This document shows, piece after piece, positions 50,738 through 59,614 of a DNA stretch of 64,000 bases; position 1 is the first letter of the stretch, and every line of letters begins with the position of its first letter. The notes beneath the pieces are model-generated. The model was not told the DNA's origin and did no database searches. It saw nothing but the letters and a program-made list of their open reading frames with translations. Position numbers and translations under genes: made by a program. Location of the stretch: the NCBI GenBank assembly GCA_019752015.1, contig JAIEMQ010000013.1, positions 62,001 to 126,000 of the forward strand, read 5' to 3'. This stretch comes from Cyanobacteriota bacterium. Lineage in GTDB: Bacteria > Acidobacteriota > Vicinamibacteria > Vicinamibacterales > UBA2999.

Positions 50738-52860
50738 CTTGCGAGCGGATCCGGACGCAGCTGCACGTGATACACCTTGCTCGTCGTCCCTTTACCCGTC
50801 TCCATGTGGAACGGCGTGCGCGTGCTGATCGTCGCCCACAATCCGCGGCCCTTCCAGCCGCCGTTCGGATCGTCGATGCGTCCGTCCATCCACTTGGTGT
50901 AGAAGCCGGTCGGATACGGAATGCGCAGCACCACCCACTTGCCGTCCTTCAAGGCGAGCAGACCTTCCGACGCGTTGCCGGTGTTGATCGGCACGTTCTC
51001 GCCGAGACCGAGCGCGCCGAATTGATCCACCCACGTGTAGTAGCTGCCTTCCACGCTGCCGCCATCCCGCACGCCGCGGAACTGCGGCAGCGGCTCGGCG
51101 TAAAGCGTCCAGCCCTCGGAACAATGCTGACCTGTGGCGGTTGGACCGTTCAGCACCTTGCACTTGCGCCGATCGAAACTGGCGAGATGACCGCTGGCGA
51201 GCGCCGCCCAGAATACGCCGTTGCGATCGACGTCGCCGCCGCGCGGCGAGAAGCCGGGCCGCTTCGGATCCTTGAACGGCGGCTCGTAGACTTCGGCGAT
51301 CGCGGTTTCCGATGGATTCGATCCGGGAACGAGGCGCACCACCTGGCCGGGGTATCCGAGCACCGTTCCCCAAATCGATCCGTCCGGCGCCGGCGCCACT
51401 GAATAGAACGCCGCGCCGAAGCGCTTGTCCTTCGCGGGATCGATCGGATCGTTCGGCTCGACATACGCGTCGCGCCGGCCGTTGCCGTTCGTATCCATGA
51501 TGAGCGGCGTCCAGCCCTGCGACTTCTGCACGTCGCCGGTCTCGTCGAACATCTTGCGATTGAGCCAGCCGACGACCTGTCCGCCGCCGCTCGTCCACAG
51601 CGTGTTGTTCGCGTCCTCCGCAAACATCAAGTGATGCGTGCCGAAGCACGTTTCGATGTGCGTCTGCTTCTTGGTGGCGGGATCGATGACCAGCAGGTGC
51701 CGGCCGCTGCGCTGCAAGGGGAATTTCGCCGACGGGTGCAAGCTGGCGTCCTGGCACCACGCGGGATTCTCCGGCGCGCGCACCGCCGACGTCAGCCACA
51801 GCCGGCCCTTCTCGTCGAGCATGGGATTGTGGACGTTGTTCTTGCTCGTCCAGATCACTTCCTCGCCCCAGTACGGCGACGGCGCCGGCATTTTCGGGTT
51901 GGTCGGCGGCGTGTTCGCGTCGCGCACGCTCAGCGGAATGCGATCAATCGTATGGGTGTTCGGATTCAACACCGGCGTGTAGTCCGAGCTCAGCTCGAGC
52001 GCGCCGTAGAGCAATCCGTTCGCATTGATCGTCGGCTTGCGGCGATCGGTCGAGACGACGTCGTGCAGGTACGACTTCGGATCGGCCCAGTCCCACATCG
52101 TGATCACGACGTTCCGCTCGAGGCCCTGCGGACGCGCCGGCGCCGGCGGCACTTCACCGCGGTTGATGCGATCGGTCCAGTCGGCGAACAGCAACAGCGC
52201 GCGCTCCTTGCCGAGCTGGTTCAATCCGCCGACCATGTTGCCGCCCGCCTGTCCCGACTGGATGCGGCGATCCCATGCATGGACGAGAGAAGGGAAGTTG
52301 CCGAGCTCTTTCGGAATCTCGCGCGTGCCTTTCGTGCCGAGCTGATGGCACGCGGTACAGCCGCCGGATTTGATCAACCGCACCCAGTCGGACTGGCTCT
52401 TCACGTTCGGCGAAATGCCGTTGCCTTGCGGACCCGTCCCGGGAAATTCGCCGGCCTCGGGAATGCGAAGCATCGAGAGCCAATAGCCGGCGGGGTAATA
52501 CTGCGCGGCCGCATGCGGCGTCGGCGCGATCACCGCGGTCAGGTTGAGCGTCTTGCCGGCCGTCGTGCTCACGCGCGGCGAATCGACCAGGCCGTAGCCG
52601 CGCACAAAGACGCTGTAGCTCGCCTTCGGCAAATCGGGCATCAGGTAGCGGCCCTGATCGTCGGTGACGACGATCTTCACGTAAGGCGTCGGGAGATCCT
52701 TCGTCTCGGCGATTACCCAGACGCCGGCTTCGGGTCCTTTACTGCTGCGAACCACGCCGGCGAGATCGTCGCCGTCAACGGCCGGCGTCTGCCTCGCGCT
52801 GACTGGAGTCAAGGAAAGACCGAGCAGAACAAGAGCCACAAACGAGATGCCCTTCATCAC
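50734..52860 (-). CDS. Carboxypeptidase-regulatory-like + c-type heme (CTACH) + lyase-like propeller protein
   Basis: GVVRSSKGPEAGVWVIAETKDLPTPYVKIVVTDDQGRYLMPDLPKASYSVFVRGYGL; CTACHQLGTKGTREIPKELG heme motif; virginiamycin-B-lyase-like C-terminal region. Confidence 0.8.
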   Translation of the reverse strand: MMKGISFVALVLLGLSLTPVSARQTPAVDGDDLAGVVRSSKGPEAGVWVIAETKDLPTPYVKIVVTDDQGRYLMPDLPKASYSVFVRGYGLVDSPRVSTTAGKTLNLTAVIAPTPHAAAQYYPAGYWLSMLRIPEAGEFPGTGPQGNGISPNVKSQSDWVRLIKSGGCTACHQLGTKGTREIPKELGNFPSLVHAWDRRIQSGQAGGNMVGGLNQLGKERALLLFADWTDRINRGEVPPAPARPQGLERNVVITMWDWADPKSYLHDVVSTDRRKPTINANGLLYGALELSSDYTPVLNPNTHTIDRIPLSVRDANTPPTNPKMPAPSPYWGEEVIWTSKNNVHNPMLDEKGRLWLTSAVRAPENPAWCQDASLHPSAKFPLQRSGRHLLVIDPATKKQTHIETCFGTHHLMFAEDANNTLWTSGGGQVVGWLNRKMFDETGDVQKSQGWTPLIMDTNGNGRRDAYVEPNDPIDPAKDKRFGAAFYSVAPAPDGSIWGTVLGYPGQVVRLVPGSNPSETAIAEVYEPPFKDPKRPGFSPRGGDVDRNGVFWAALASGHLASFDRRKCKVLNGPTATGQHCSEGWTLYAEPLPQFRGVRDGGSVEGSYYTWVDQFGALGLGENVPINTGNASEGLLALKDGKWVVLRIPYPTGFYTKWMDGRIDDPNGGWKGRGLWATISTRTPFHMETGKGTTSKVYHVQLRPDPLAR

Positions 52861-52869
52861 CGTCTCCCC

Positions 52870-52942
52870 GGTCCGCCTGAAGGCGGACCCTCACAAGGTT
52901 GAACCTTTGACCCCCCTGTGAGGGTCCGGCTTTAGCCGGACC
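52870..52942. repeat. Composite hairpin element (two 9-2-9 hairpins joined by an 8-bp stem)
   Basis: ggtccgcct-ga-aggcggacc (52870-52889), ccctcaca/tgtgaggg (52888-52895/52917-52924), ggtccggct-tt-agccggacc (52923-52942). Confidence 0.8.
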
Positions 52943-54403
52943 TTAGCGCTGTTGTCTTGAATCGGTTGTCTGTCGCTGGGCGCGGCGCTTGGCGAGCTCC
53001 TCTTTGTACTGCTCGTCGCTGAGGAACGCGATGTCCGTCCACCCATGTCCCATTTCATCCATCGTCCGCGATCCCCAGCCGACCCACGCGGTCGGATCGG
53101 GATTGTGCTTGTTGCCCGCGGTGTTGTCGTGCACCGAGACGACGTGGAGGATCGTGCCGGCGGGGAAGAGGTGCGGCACTTTGTACTTATAAGTGACCTG
53201 CCAGTTCTGCTCGTAGTGCGTGGCGTTGGTCAGGATCTCGCGGCGGCCGTCCGGATGGATCGCTTCGAGCAGCATCTTCGAGCCGCGGAAGTGCATGTGC
53301 GGCTGGAAGCTGATGATCAACGCCGGCTTCGGCAGCGGGAAATAGCGATCGTGCGTCACGACGGTGTTCGGCGGAATGCTGAGAAACGCCGCCGCGTGCA
53401 GCGGGTTCTCGGCAACCAGCGCGCCGGTCGGCATGGCCGGCTCGTCGATCGACAGCTTGACGCCGGCGCGCAGCAGCAGATCTTCCACGCGCTCGCGATT
53501 CAGCACCCAGTCGTTGCCGACGCCGGTGCGAATGCGATGCGACGTGACCACGTGATCGGGCTTGTAGCCTTTCGGATAGAACTTGATCCCGACGCGCATC
53601 CGATCGAACTGCTCTTCGCCGTACGGGTGATAGTGGCCTTCGAAGCGGAACTTCGATCCCTTCTTCAACACCTTCGTCGTGCCGTCGGGGAACACATCGG
53701 CGTCGTTGCCGGCGCCGTACTCGATCAAGTCCATCGAGTCGCCGACGTTCGATCCCATTCGCAAGCCGACGTCGCTCAGATCCGCGTCTTCAGGAAAATC
53801 GACATACACGTGCGCGTGATGCACCGCCTTCCACGCGTCGGGAATGATCTGCACCCACTTCACATAGCGATCCTCGGTCAGTCCGGGATCGACGATCTCT
53901 TCAGGAATGAAGTCCGGGCCGTTCGCGGGAATCTTGAACCCCTTCTCCATGCGCACGATCAGATCGGGCTCGCCGTAGGTCCATTCGGTGCTCGGTGGAA
54001 ACACCTTTGCCGCCGGCGCCTCGGCGCGGTTGCCTTCCGGCGCCCCCGCATCGACCCACGCGGCAATCGTCTCGACTTCCTTGTCGCTGAGCGAGGGGTC
54101 GTTCGAGTACTCACCGATGCTGCGATCGATGTGCCACGGCGGCATCTCGCGGCTGACCACGCGCGTCCTGATCGAGCGCGCCCACGGGCGCACCTCGGCG
54201 TAGGTCATCAGCGACATCGGCGCCGGCGTGCCGGGATGGTGACAGGCCTGACAGGACTTCTGCAGAATCGGCAGCACGTCCTTCGAGAATGTCGGGGCGG
54301 CCGGCCGCGGCGCAGGTGTTTGTGCGGCAGGTTGAGCAGAGAAGAGCAGGGCGGCAGCGAACGCCGCAGTCGTCAGACCGGCAAGCCGCGAAACGGTGAC
54401 CAT
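52943..54403 (-). CDS. c-type cytochrome domain + Cu type-II monooxygenase C-terminal-like protein
   Basis: CQACHHPGTPAPMSLMTYAEVRPWARSIRTRVVSREMPPWH; HMHFRGSKMLLEAIHPDGRREILTNATHYEQNWQVTY...DNTAGNKHNPDPTAWVGWGSRTMDEMGHGW. Confidence 0.8.
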   Translation of the reverse strand: MVTVSRLAGLTTAAFAAALLFSAQPAAQTPAPRPAAPTFSKDVLPILQKSCQACHHPGTPAPMSLMTYAEVRPWARSIRTRVVSREMPPWHIDRSIGEYSNDPSLSDKEVETIAAWVDAGAPEGNRAEAPAAKVFPPSTEWTYGEPDLIVRMEKGFKIPANGPDFIPEEIVDPGLTEDRYVKWVQIIPDAWKAVHHAHVYVDFPEDADLSDVGLRMGSNVGDSMDLIEYGAGNDADVFPDGTTKVLKKGSKFRFEGHYHPYGEEQFDRMRVGIKFYPKGYKPDHVVTSHRIRTGVGNDWVLNRERVEDLLLRAGVKLSIDEPAMPTGALVAENPLHAAAFLSIPPNTVVTHDRYFPLPKPALIISFQPHMHFRGSKMLLEAIHPDGRREILTNATHYEQNWQVTYKYKVPHLFPAGTILHVVSVHDNTAGNKHNPDPTAWVGWGSRTMDEMGHGWTDIAFLSDEQYKEELAKRRAQRQTTDSRQQR

Positions 54404-54437
54404 GAGGCCTCCCTAGTTAGGGCATACTTTAGCACCC

Positions 54438-55196
54438 ATGAGAGGCTTCGTCGTAACCGTCGCCGCCGCCGTCTTCTCCGTCTCTCCGTTCTTTCTCCGT
54501 GCCTCGGAAGCGCAAGCAAACCAGCCGATTTACCCCGTCTACGACGGCTATATCAAGAACCCGGACGGCAGCTACACGCTGTCGTTTGCATACTTCAGTC
54601 ATAACGCCAGCGAGGTCACGATTGCGCCCGGCGCCGGCAACTCGTTCGCCCCGGGGCCCGGCGATCGGATGCAGCCGACCACGTTCCTGCCCGGGCACTG
54701 GCGGTATCAGTGCGTGATGGTCGTGCCGCCTGATTTCGACGGCAAGATGAAATGGACGCTGACCTACGGCGGCGTCACGACGGGCACCAGCGAACGGATG
54801 CTGCAGTCGAACTGGAATCTCTTCGAGCGCGAAGGCGGCGCGGCGCTCGCGCGGCTCGACTACGCGAAGCTGCCGAAAGGTGTCTGCATCAACCAGGCGC
54901 CGACGGTGCGTGTGCTCGGCGTCACCGCGAATCCGAAGAATCCTCCGACGCTCAACGTCGGAGTGAACGAAGAGCTGAATCTCTTCGGCAGCGCGCACGA
55001 CGAAGGCCTGCCGCGCGGCAAAGGTCTGGCGGTGGAATGGAAGATGTTGAAAGGACCGGGCACGGTGAAGTTCACGATCCCGGGTTCCGCGAGAACCAAA
55101 GCGATCTTCTCGGCGCCGGGCCTTTACGAGCTCGAATTGACCGCCACCGATTCCGAATACACCCGCACGACGCGATTGAACGTCAAGGTGGGTTGA
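54438..55196 (+). CDS. Secreted hypothetical protein
   Basis: Signal peptide; PVYDGYIKNPDGSYTLSFAYFSHNASEVTIAPG; Ig-like C-terminal segment. Confidence 0.75.
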   Translation: MRGFVVTVAAAVFSVSPFFLRASEAQANQPIYPVYDGYIKNPDGSYTLSFAYFSHNASEVTIAPGAGNSFAPGPGDRMQPTTFLPGHWRYQCVMVVPPDFDGKMKWTLTYGGVTTGTSERMLQSNWNLFEREGGAALARLDYAKLPKGVCINQAPTVRVLGVTANPKNPPTLNVGVNEELNLFGSAHDEGLPRGKGLAVEWKMLKGPGTVKFTIPGSARTKAIFSAPGLYELELTATDSEYTRTTRLNVKVG

Positions 55197-55205
55197 CGTT
55201 CGGAG

Positions 55206-55227
55206 AGCGACGGCTTTAGCCGTCGCT
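55206..55227. terminator. Bidirectional hairpin between convergent genes
   Basis: agcgacggct-tt-agccgtcgct (10-2-10) between stops at 55196(+) and 55226(-); same ggctttagcc core as 52923-52942. Confidence 0.55.
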
Positions 55228-57652
55228 AGATATGCGACTGCAGCGGCTCGTGCATCCGCTTGCCGTGCGTCAGCGACATCAGCACGACATCTGACGTCAC
55301 CGGCGCGCGCCGGAACGCATCCACGCCGATCGCATCGGCCAGCGCATTGAGCACCGCGCCGAATCCCGCGCCGACCGGAGGCTCGCCCACCCCTCGTGCG
55401 CCGACGGGGGTCTCCGGATCCGCCAGGTCCAGCGCGGACGATTTCATCTGCGGAATGTCGAGAATCGTCAGCGGCTTGTTGTGATGGAACCGGCGCGCGA
55501 GCGACAGGCCATACGTCGGCTCGTAGACGAGCTTTTGATACATCGCGTGCGCGATGCCGAGGCAGCAGCCGCCGTTCAGTTGCGCGATCAGGCTGCGCGG
55601 ATTCACGATCGTGCCGACGTCGCCGACGCTGAGGAAATCGATCAACCTCCAGACACCGGTTTCGACATCGACCTCCACTTCCGCAAACCCGGCGACAAAT
55701 GAATAGGTGTCGCCGTTGCGTGGATACACATCCTTCGCGACGCCCATCAAGCCGAGCCCGGCATTGATGCCCGCGGCGGCTTTCGTCACCGCATGAATGT
55801 CGGCCGGCAGCTCATGTCCATCGAACTTTCCGCCAAGCGCGATTGCGCGCGTTGCGGCCTGCGCGTAACTGAGTCCACGCGATGGATTGCCTTTACGGAA
55901 CACACGTTCGTTGCCGATGTCGTAATCATCCGGAGAGCCGCCGAGATCTTTCGCCGCAATCTCCTGCAGCTTTCGCTTCGCATCCACCGCGCCGGCGTGA
56001 TTCGCGCGCGTCATGGCGTGTGTCGTCTGGCTCCCGACCGATAGACACGTCCACGGCAGTCCCTTGCTCGTGTCGCCCCAGTTGACGACAACATTTTCCC
56101 AGGGCACCTCGAGAACGTCCGCCGCGACGCGCGCGAGATCGAAGCACGAGTGCGTGCCGAGATTGCCGACACCCGATTGCACGTAGAGCTTGCCGTCGGG
56201 CCGGATGGTCATCAGCCCGTCGAACTGGATCGTGCCAGCGGGATGCGTTCCCACCGCCACGCCGACGCCGGTGACTTTCGATCCGATCCGTTTGCCGGCC
56301 CGCGCCGCGCGAGCAGACCAGTCGAACTGCTGCGCGCCTCGATCGAGCGCTTCTTTCGCGAAGGCGCTGGTCACACGACGGCGAACACCTTTTGCATCCG
56401 GCGGGCCATAGATCGCCTTGCCTTCGGGCGAGTTCATCCGCCGAATCGCAACTTGATCGATCCCGAGCTGCTTGGCCGCTTTGGTGATCACGCCTTCGCA
56501 GATGCCATTCGCCTGCATCGGGCCCGGCGATCGCTGCTGCGTGCGCGGCGGCGTGTTGGTCACGACGTTGACGGCGCGCCACCGCATCGCGGCGGGCTGA
56601 TAGAGGATCGATGCCGTGTTGCCCGCGGACCGATGATCGCCCATCGGTCCGTACGGGCCGCTATCCTGGATGATGAACAGATCGAGCGCGAGGATTCGGC
56701 CGTCCTTCGCGAAGCCCGCGCGCATGCGCCCGGCCATATTCGTTCGCGCGCGCCCGATATAACTTTCTTCTTCGCGGCTGATGCGCATCATCACCGGCGC
56801 GTTGGCCTTGCGCGACAACAGTGCGGGAATGGCCATCGACACCGCGCCGCCGCCCTTGCTGCCGAATCCGCCGCCGGTGTATTCGCAGATCAGGACAACG
56901 TCCGTCGGTTCGATGCCGACCCATCGAGCAACGGCATCAACGGTTCGCACCACGCTTTGAGTGGAGCAGTGGAGATGCAGCTTGCCGTTCTGCCAGAACG
57001 CCATGGCGCTGCGCGTTTCCATCGGGTGGTGTCCGGTCGACGGCACGATGAACGATTCGTCGACGACCAGCGCCGCGTTCTTGAAGCCGGCCTCGAGATC
57101 GCCGTAGGACCATTCTTCGGTCGCCTTGCCGGTCGGCACCTGGTCGCCGGCGGCGGCGAAATCAGCTTCGGTCCACTTCAATTCCTGCATCGTCGGTCGC
57201 GGCGGCGTGCCGGACGGCGGGCCCCACACGTTACCGTCAGTGCGCGCATTCGGTCCGCCGGGCCGCAGGCTCTCGATCGGATCGACTACATGCGGCAGCG
57301 GCTCGATATCAAGGTGGATCAGTTCGATAGCGGCGGCCGCGATCTCTTCGCTGATCGCGGCAACCGCGGCAATTGGTTCGCCGGCATAGAGCGGCTCTTT
57401 GGTGAGACAGTGTTCCGTCGTTCCACCCAGCTGCGGAACGTCGTCGGCCGTGATGATCGCCTTGACGCCGTCGAGACGCATGGCGCGGCTCGTGTCGATC
57501 GATCGAATCCGTGAATGCGGCCGCTCGCTCAGCATCAGCTTGCAAAACAGCATGCCGTCGGCGCGGAAATCCTCGGCGTACCGCGCGCGGCCGGTGACTT
57601 TCGCGATGATGTCCGGCGTGACGTAATTGGCTCCGACCAGCCGTTCTGCCAT
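55226..57652 (-). CDS. Xanthine dehydrogenase-family molybdopterin-binding (large) subunit
   Basis: VTGRARYAEDFRADGMLFCKLMLSERPHSRIRSID; EYTGGGFGSKGGG; VGARGVGEPPVGAGFGAVLNALADAIG. Confidence 0.92.
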   Translation of the reverse strand: MAERLVGANYVTPDIIAKVTGRARYAEDFRADGMLFCKLMLSERPHSRIRSIDTSRAMRLDGVKAIITADDVPQLGGTTEHCLTKEPLYAGEPIAAVAAISEEIAAAAIELIHLDIEPLPHVVDPIESLRPGGPNARTDGNVWGPPSGTPPRPTMQELKWTEADFAAAGDQVPTGKATEEWSYGDLEAGFKNAALVVDESFIVPSTGHHPMETRSAMAFWQNGKLHLHCSTQSVVRTVDAVARWVGIEPTDVVLICEYTGGGFGSKGGGAVSMAIPALLSRKANAPVMMRISREEESYIGRARTNMAGRMRAGFAKDGRILALDLFIIQDSGPYGPMGDHRSAGNTASILYQPAAMRWRAVNVVTNTPPRTQQRSPGPMQANGICEGVITKAAKQLGIDQVAIRRMNSPEGKAIYGPPDAKGVRRRVTSAFAKEALDRGAQQFDWSARAARAGKRIGSKVTGVGVAVGTHPAGTIQFDGLMTIRPDGKLYVQSGVGNLGTHSCFDLARVAADVLEVPWENVVVNWGDTSKGLPWTCLSVGSQTTHAMTRANHAGAVDAKRKLQEIAAKDLGGSPDDYDIGNERVFRKGNPSRGLSYAQAATRAIALGGKFDGHELPADIHAVTKAAAGINAGLGLMGVAKDVYPRNGDTYSFVAGFAEVEVDVETGVWRLIDFLSVGDVGTIVNPRSLIAQLNGGCCLGIAHAMYQKLVYEPTYGLSLARRFHHNKPLTILDIPQMKSSALDLADPETPVGARGVGEPPVGAGFGAVLNALADAIGVDAFRRAPVTSDVVLMSLTHGKRMHEPLQSHI

Positions 57653-57684
57653 GGTGCCGATTATACTGACGCCCGGAGGCCAGA

Positions 57685-58572
57685 ATGATCCGTTCCATCG
57701 GCGTCGCGGTCCTCCTCGCTGTTTCGGCTTCAATCACTGCCGCGCAGCCTGCCAAGCAGGCGCATCCGATGATTCCGCCATATTCGGGCTCGACGATGGG
57801 CATGGGCTCTCAGGCCAAGGCCTTCGATGAGTCGATATTCCGACCCGGACCTACGAAAGACGGTAAGTTCACCAGGACGCAACACGTCGAAGGGAAATTT
57901 ACGGCGTTCGGGTACGGCGCGCCCGACAAGCGATCGCCGCTCGAGGTGTTCCGCAACTACGAAGGCGCTCAAGGCTGCGGGGTTCACCACGCTCTTCACG
58001 TGCAACGCCGCCGAGTGCGGCGGTCAACTCGGCTACGGTCCGCTCGGCTACGTCCCCAATGGCGAGGAAGGGCGATACTCGCCGCCAGGCTCACCCGCGC
58101 CGAAGGGGACGTGTATGTGGCGATGAACGTCCAGCCGCTCGAGACCCGCTTCGTGATTGTCGAAGTCAAGCCGATGGGAACCGGCCTCGTGAAGATCTCG
58201 GCGGACACGCTCAATCGCGACATCGGTACGACCGGGCACGTGGCGGTTCACGAAATCCTGTTCGACACCGGTCAAGCGGTGATCAAGCCCGAGTCGGCCG
58301 CCGCGGTCGGCGAGATCGCGAAGCTGCTCACGAACACGCCGTCGCTCTCACTGCACGTCGTCGGTCACACCGACAACGCGGGCGCGCTCGCCGGGAACAT
58401 GGATCCGTCCAAACGCCGCGCCGCCGCAGTCGTGACCGCGCTGACGACGACGCACAAGGTAGCGGCGACACGCCTGCATGCCGATGGTGTCGGTCCGCCG
58501 GCGCCGGTGGCAAGCAACGACAACGAAGCCGGCCGCGCCAAGAATCGCCGCGTCGAATTAGTCAAGCAATAG
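57685..58572 (+). CDS. OmpA-family C-terminal domain protein with a probable internal out-of-frame segment
   Basis: Signal peptide; OmpA-like VHEILFDTGQAVIKPESAAAVGEIAKLLTNTPSLSLHVVGHTDNAG...AKNRRVELVKQ. Residues from 57965 to 58085 look natural only in frame 2 (LKAAGFTTLFTCNAAECGGQLGYGPLGYVPNGEEGRY). Confidence 0.8.
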   Translation: MIRSIGVAVLLAVSASITAAQPAKQAHPMIPPYSGSTMGMGSQAKAFDESIFRPGPTKDGKFTRTQHVEGKFTAFGYGAPDKRSPLEVFRNYEGAQGCGVHHALHVQRRRVRRSTRLRSARLRPQWRGRAILAARLTRAEGDVYVAMNVQPLETRFVIVEVKPMGTGLVKISADTLNRDIGTTGHVAVHEILFDTGQAVIKPESAAAVGEIAKLLTNTPSLSLHVVGHTDNAGALAGNMDPSKRRAAAVVTALTTTHKVAATRLHADGVGPPAPVASNDNEAGRAKNRRVELVKQ

Positions 58573-58619
58573 CGATCGCTGCAGGCGGACACTGCTGGAC
58601 GAGGTAACATCGTCTCGCA

Positions 58620-59603
58620 GTGTTCCGCTCGCGCCTCTCCCTCCTCAACATCCTCGTTGCCATTGTCGGCGTCGCGCTGCTGATCTTCACGGTCAGGCGC
58701 GCCGGCGGGTGGGGCTCGATCGTAGAGGGCGTGGCCACCGTCGGCTGGTGGTTCATCGTCATCGTGCTGCTCGGCGCGTTCCGGATGGTCTGCCGCACGC
58801 GCGCGTGGATGATCTGTGCCGGTGGCGCGCCGCTCCGATTCCGCGACGCCTTCGCCGCGTGGATCGCAGGCGATGCGCTCGGCAACCTCACGCCCCTCGG
58901 CGTGCTCGCGAGTGAGCCGACGAAGATCCTGATGGTGCGCACCCGGATCTCGACGGTCACCAGCATCGTCTCCGTCACCGTCGAGAACGCGTTCTACATG
59001 GTGTCGGTATTGATGGTGTTGCTGACCGGCACGTGGATCTTCATGCAACACGCCGATGTGCCTCCGGCGCTCGAGCAGATATCCGAATTCATCCTAATCG
59101 TCGTTGCCATCGCCGCGATCGCCGGAGTATGGGCCGTGCGCGCGCGTCCTGCGGTGTTGTCACGCTTCGCGCCAATGCTCGCGAAGCTCGCTGGACGCAC
59201 CGAGGCGCCTGCCGACGCGATGCGCGAAATCGAATCGCAGATTTACGCTGTTCCGCAGTGGCCGATCGGCCGCCTTCTTCGCGTGGCGTCATGGGAAGTC
59301 GCGTTTCACATCGCAGCGGTCGCCGAAGTGTGGGTCGTCTTGTTGCAGCTCGTCCCCGACGTCACGCTGGCCGAAGTGTTTCTCCTCGAGAGTGCCGGAC
59401 GATTCGTCACCGTGGCCTTCAAGTTCGTCCCATATCGACTCGGGATCGATGAAGCGGGTTCCGGCGCCGTGGCCGACGTTCTCGGCTTCCCACCGGCAGT
59501 CGGCGTCACGCTGGCGCTAGTGCGCCGCTTGCGGATCATCGTGCTCAACGCGTTCGGATTGATTCCACTGGCCGGCAGCCGCCAGCTACGGAAGCCAGCG
59601 TAG
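58620..59603 (+). CDS. Flippase-like / lysylphosphatidylglycerol synthase TM-region family protein
   Basis: GTG start; ~8 TM; AWIAGDALGNLTPLGVLASEPTKILMVRTRI...ESAGRFVTVAFKFVPYRLGIDEAGSGAVADVLGFPPAVGVTLALVRRLR. Confidence 0.8.
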   Translation: MFRSRLSLLNILVAIVGVALLIFTVRRAGGWGSIVEGVATVGWWFIVIVLLGAFRMVCRTRAWMICAGGAPLRFRDAFAAWIAGDALGNLTPLGVLASEPTKILMVRTRISTVTSIVSVTVENAFYMVSVLMVLLTGTWIFMQHADVPPALEQISEFILIVVAIAAIAGVWAVRARPAVLSRFAPMLAKLAGRTEAPADAMREIESQIYAVPQWPIGRLLRVASWEVAFHIAAVAEVWVVLLQLVPDVTLAEVFLLESAGRFVTVAFKFVPYRLGIDEAGSGAVADVLGFPPAVGVTLALVRRLRIIVLNAFGLIPLAGSRQLRKPA

Positions 59604-59614
59604 AATGATGACCC

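Noticed and set aside
48710-50770. 686-aa plus-strand ORF opposite the PQQ dehydrogenase
   Set aside because: Antisense shadow frame with no recognisable domain.
53045-54604. 519-aa plus-strand ORF opposite the cytochrome/Cu-monooxygenase-like gene
   Set aside because: Shadow ORF; spans two real genes in opposite orientation.
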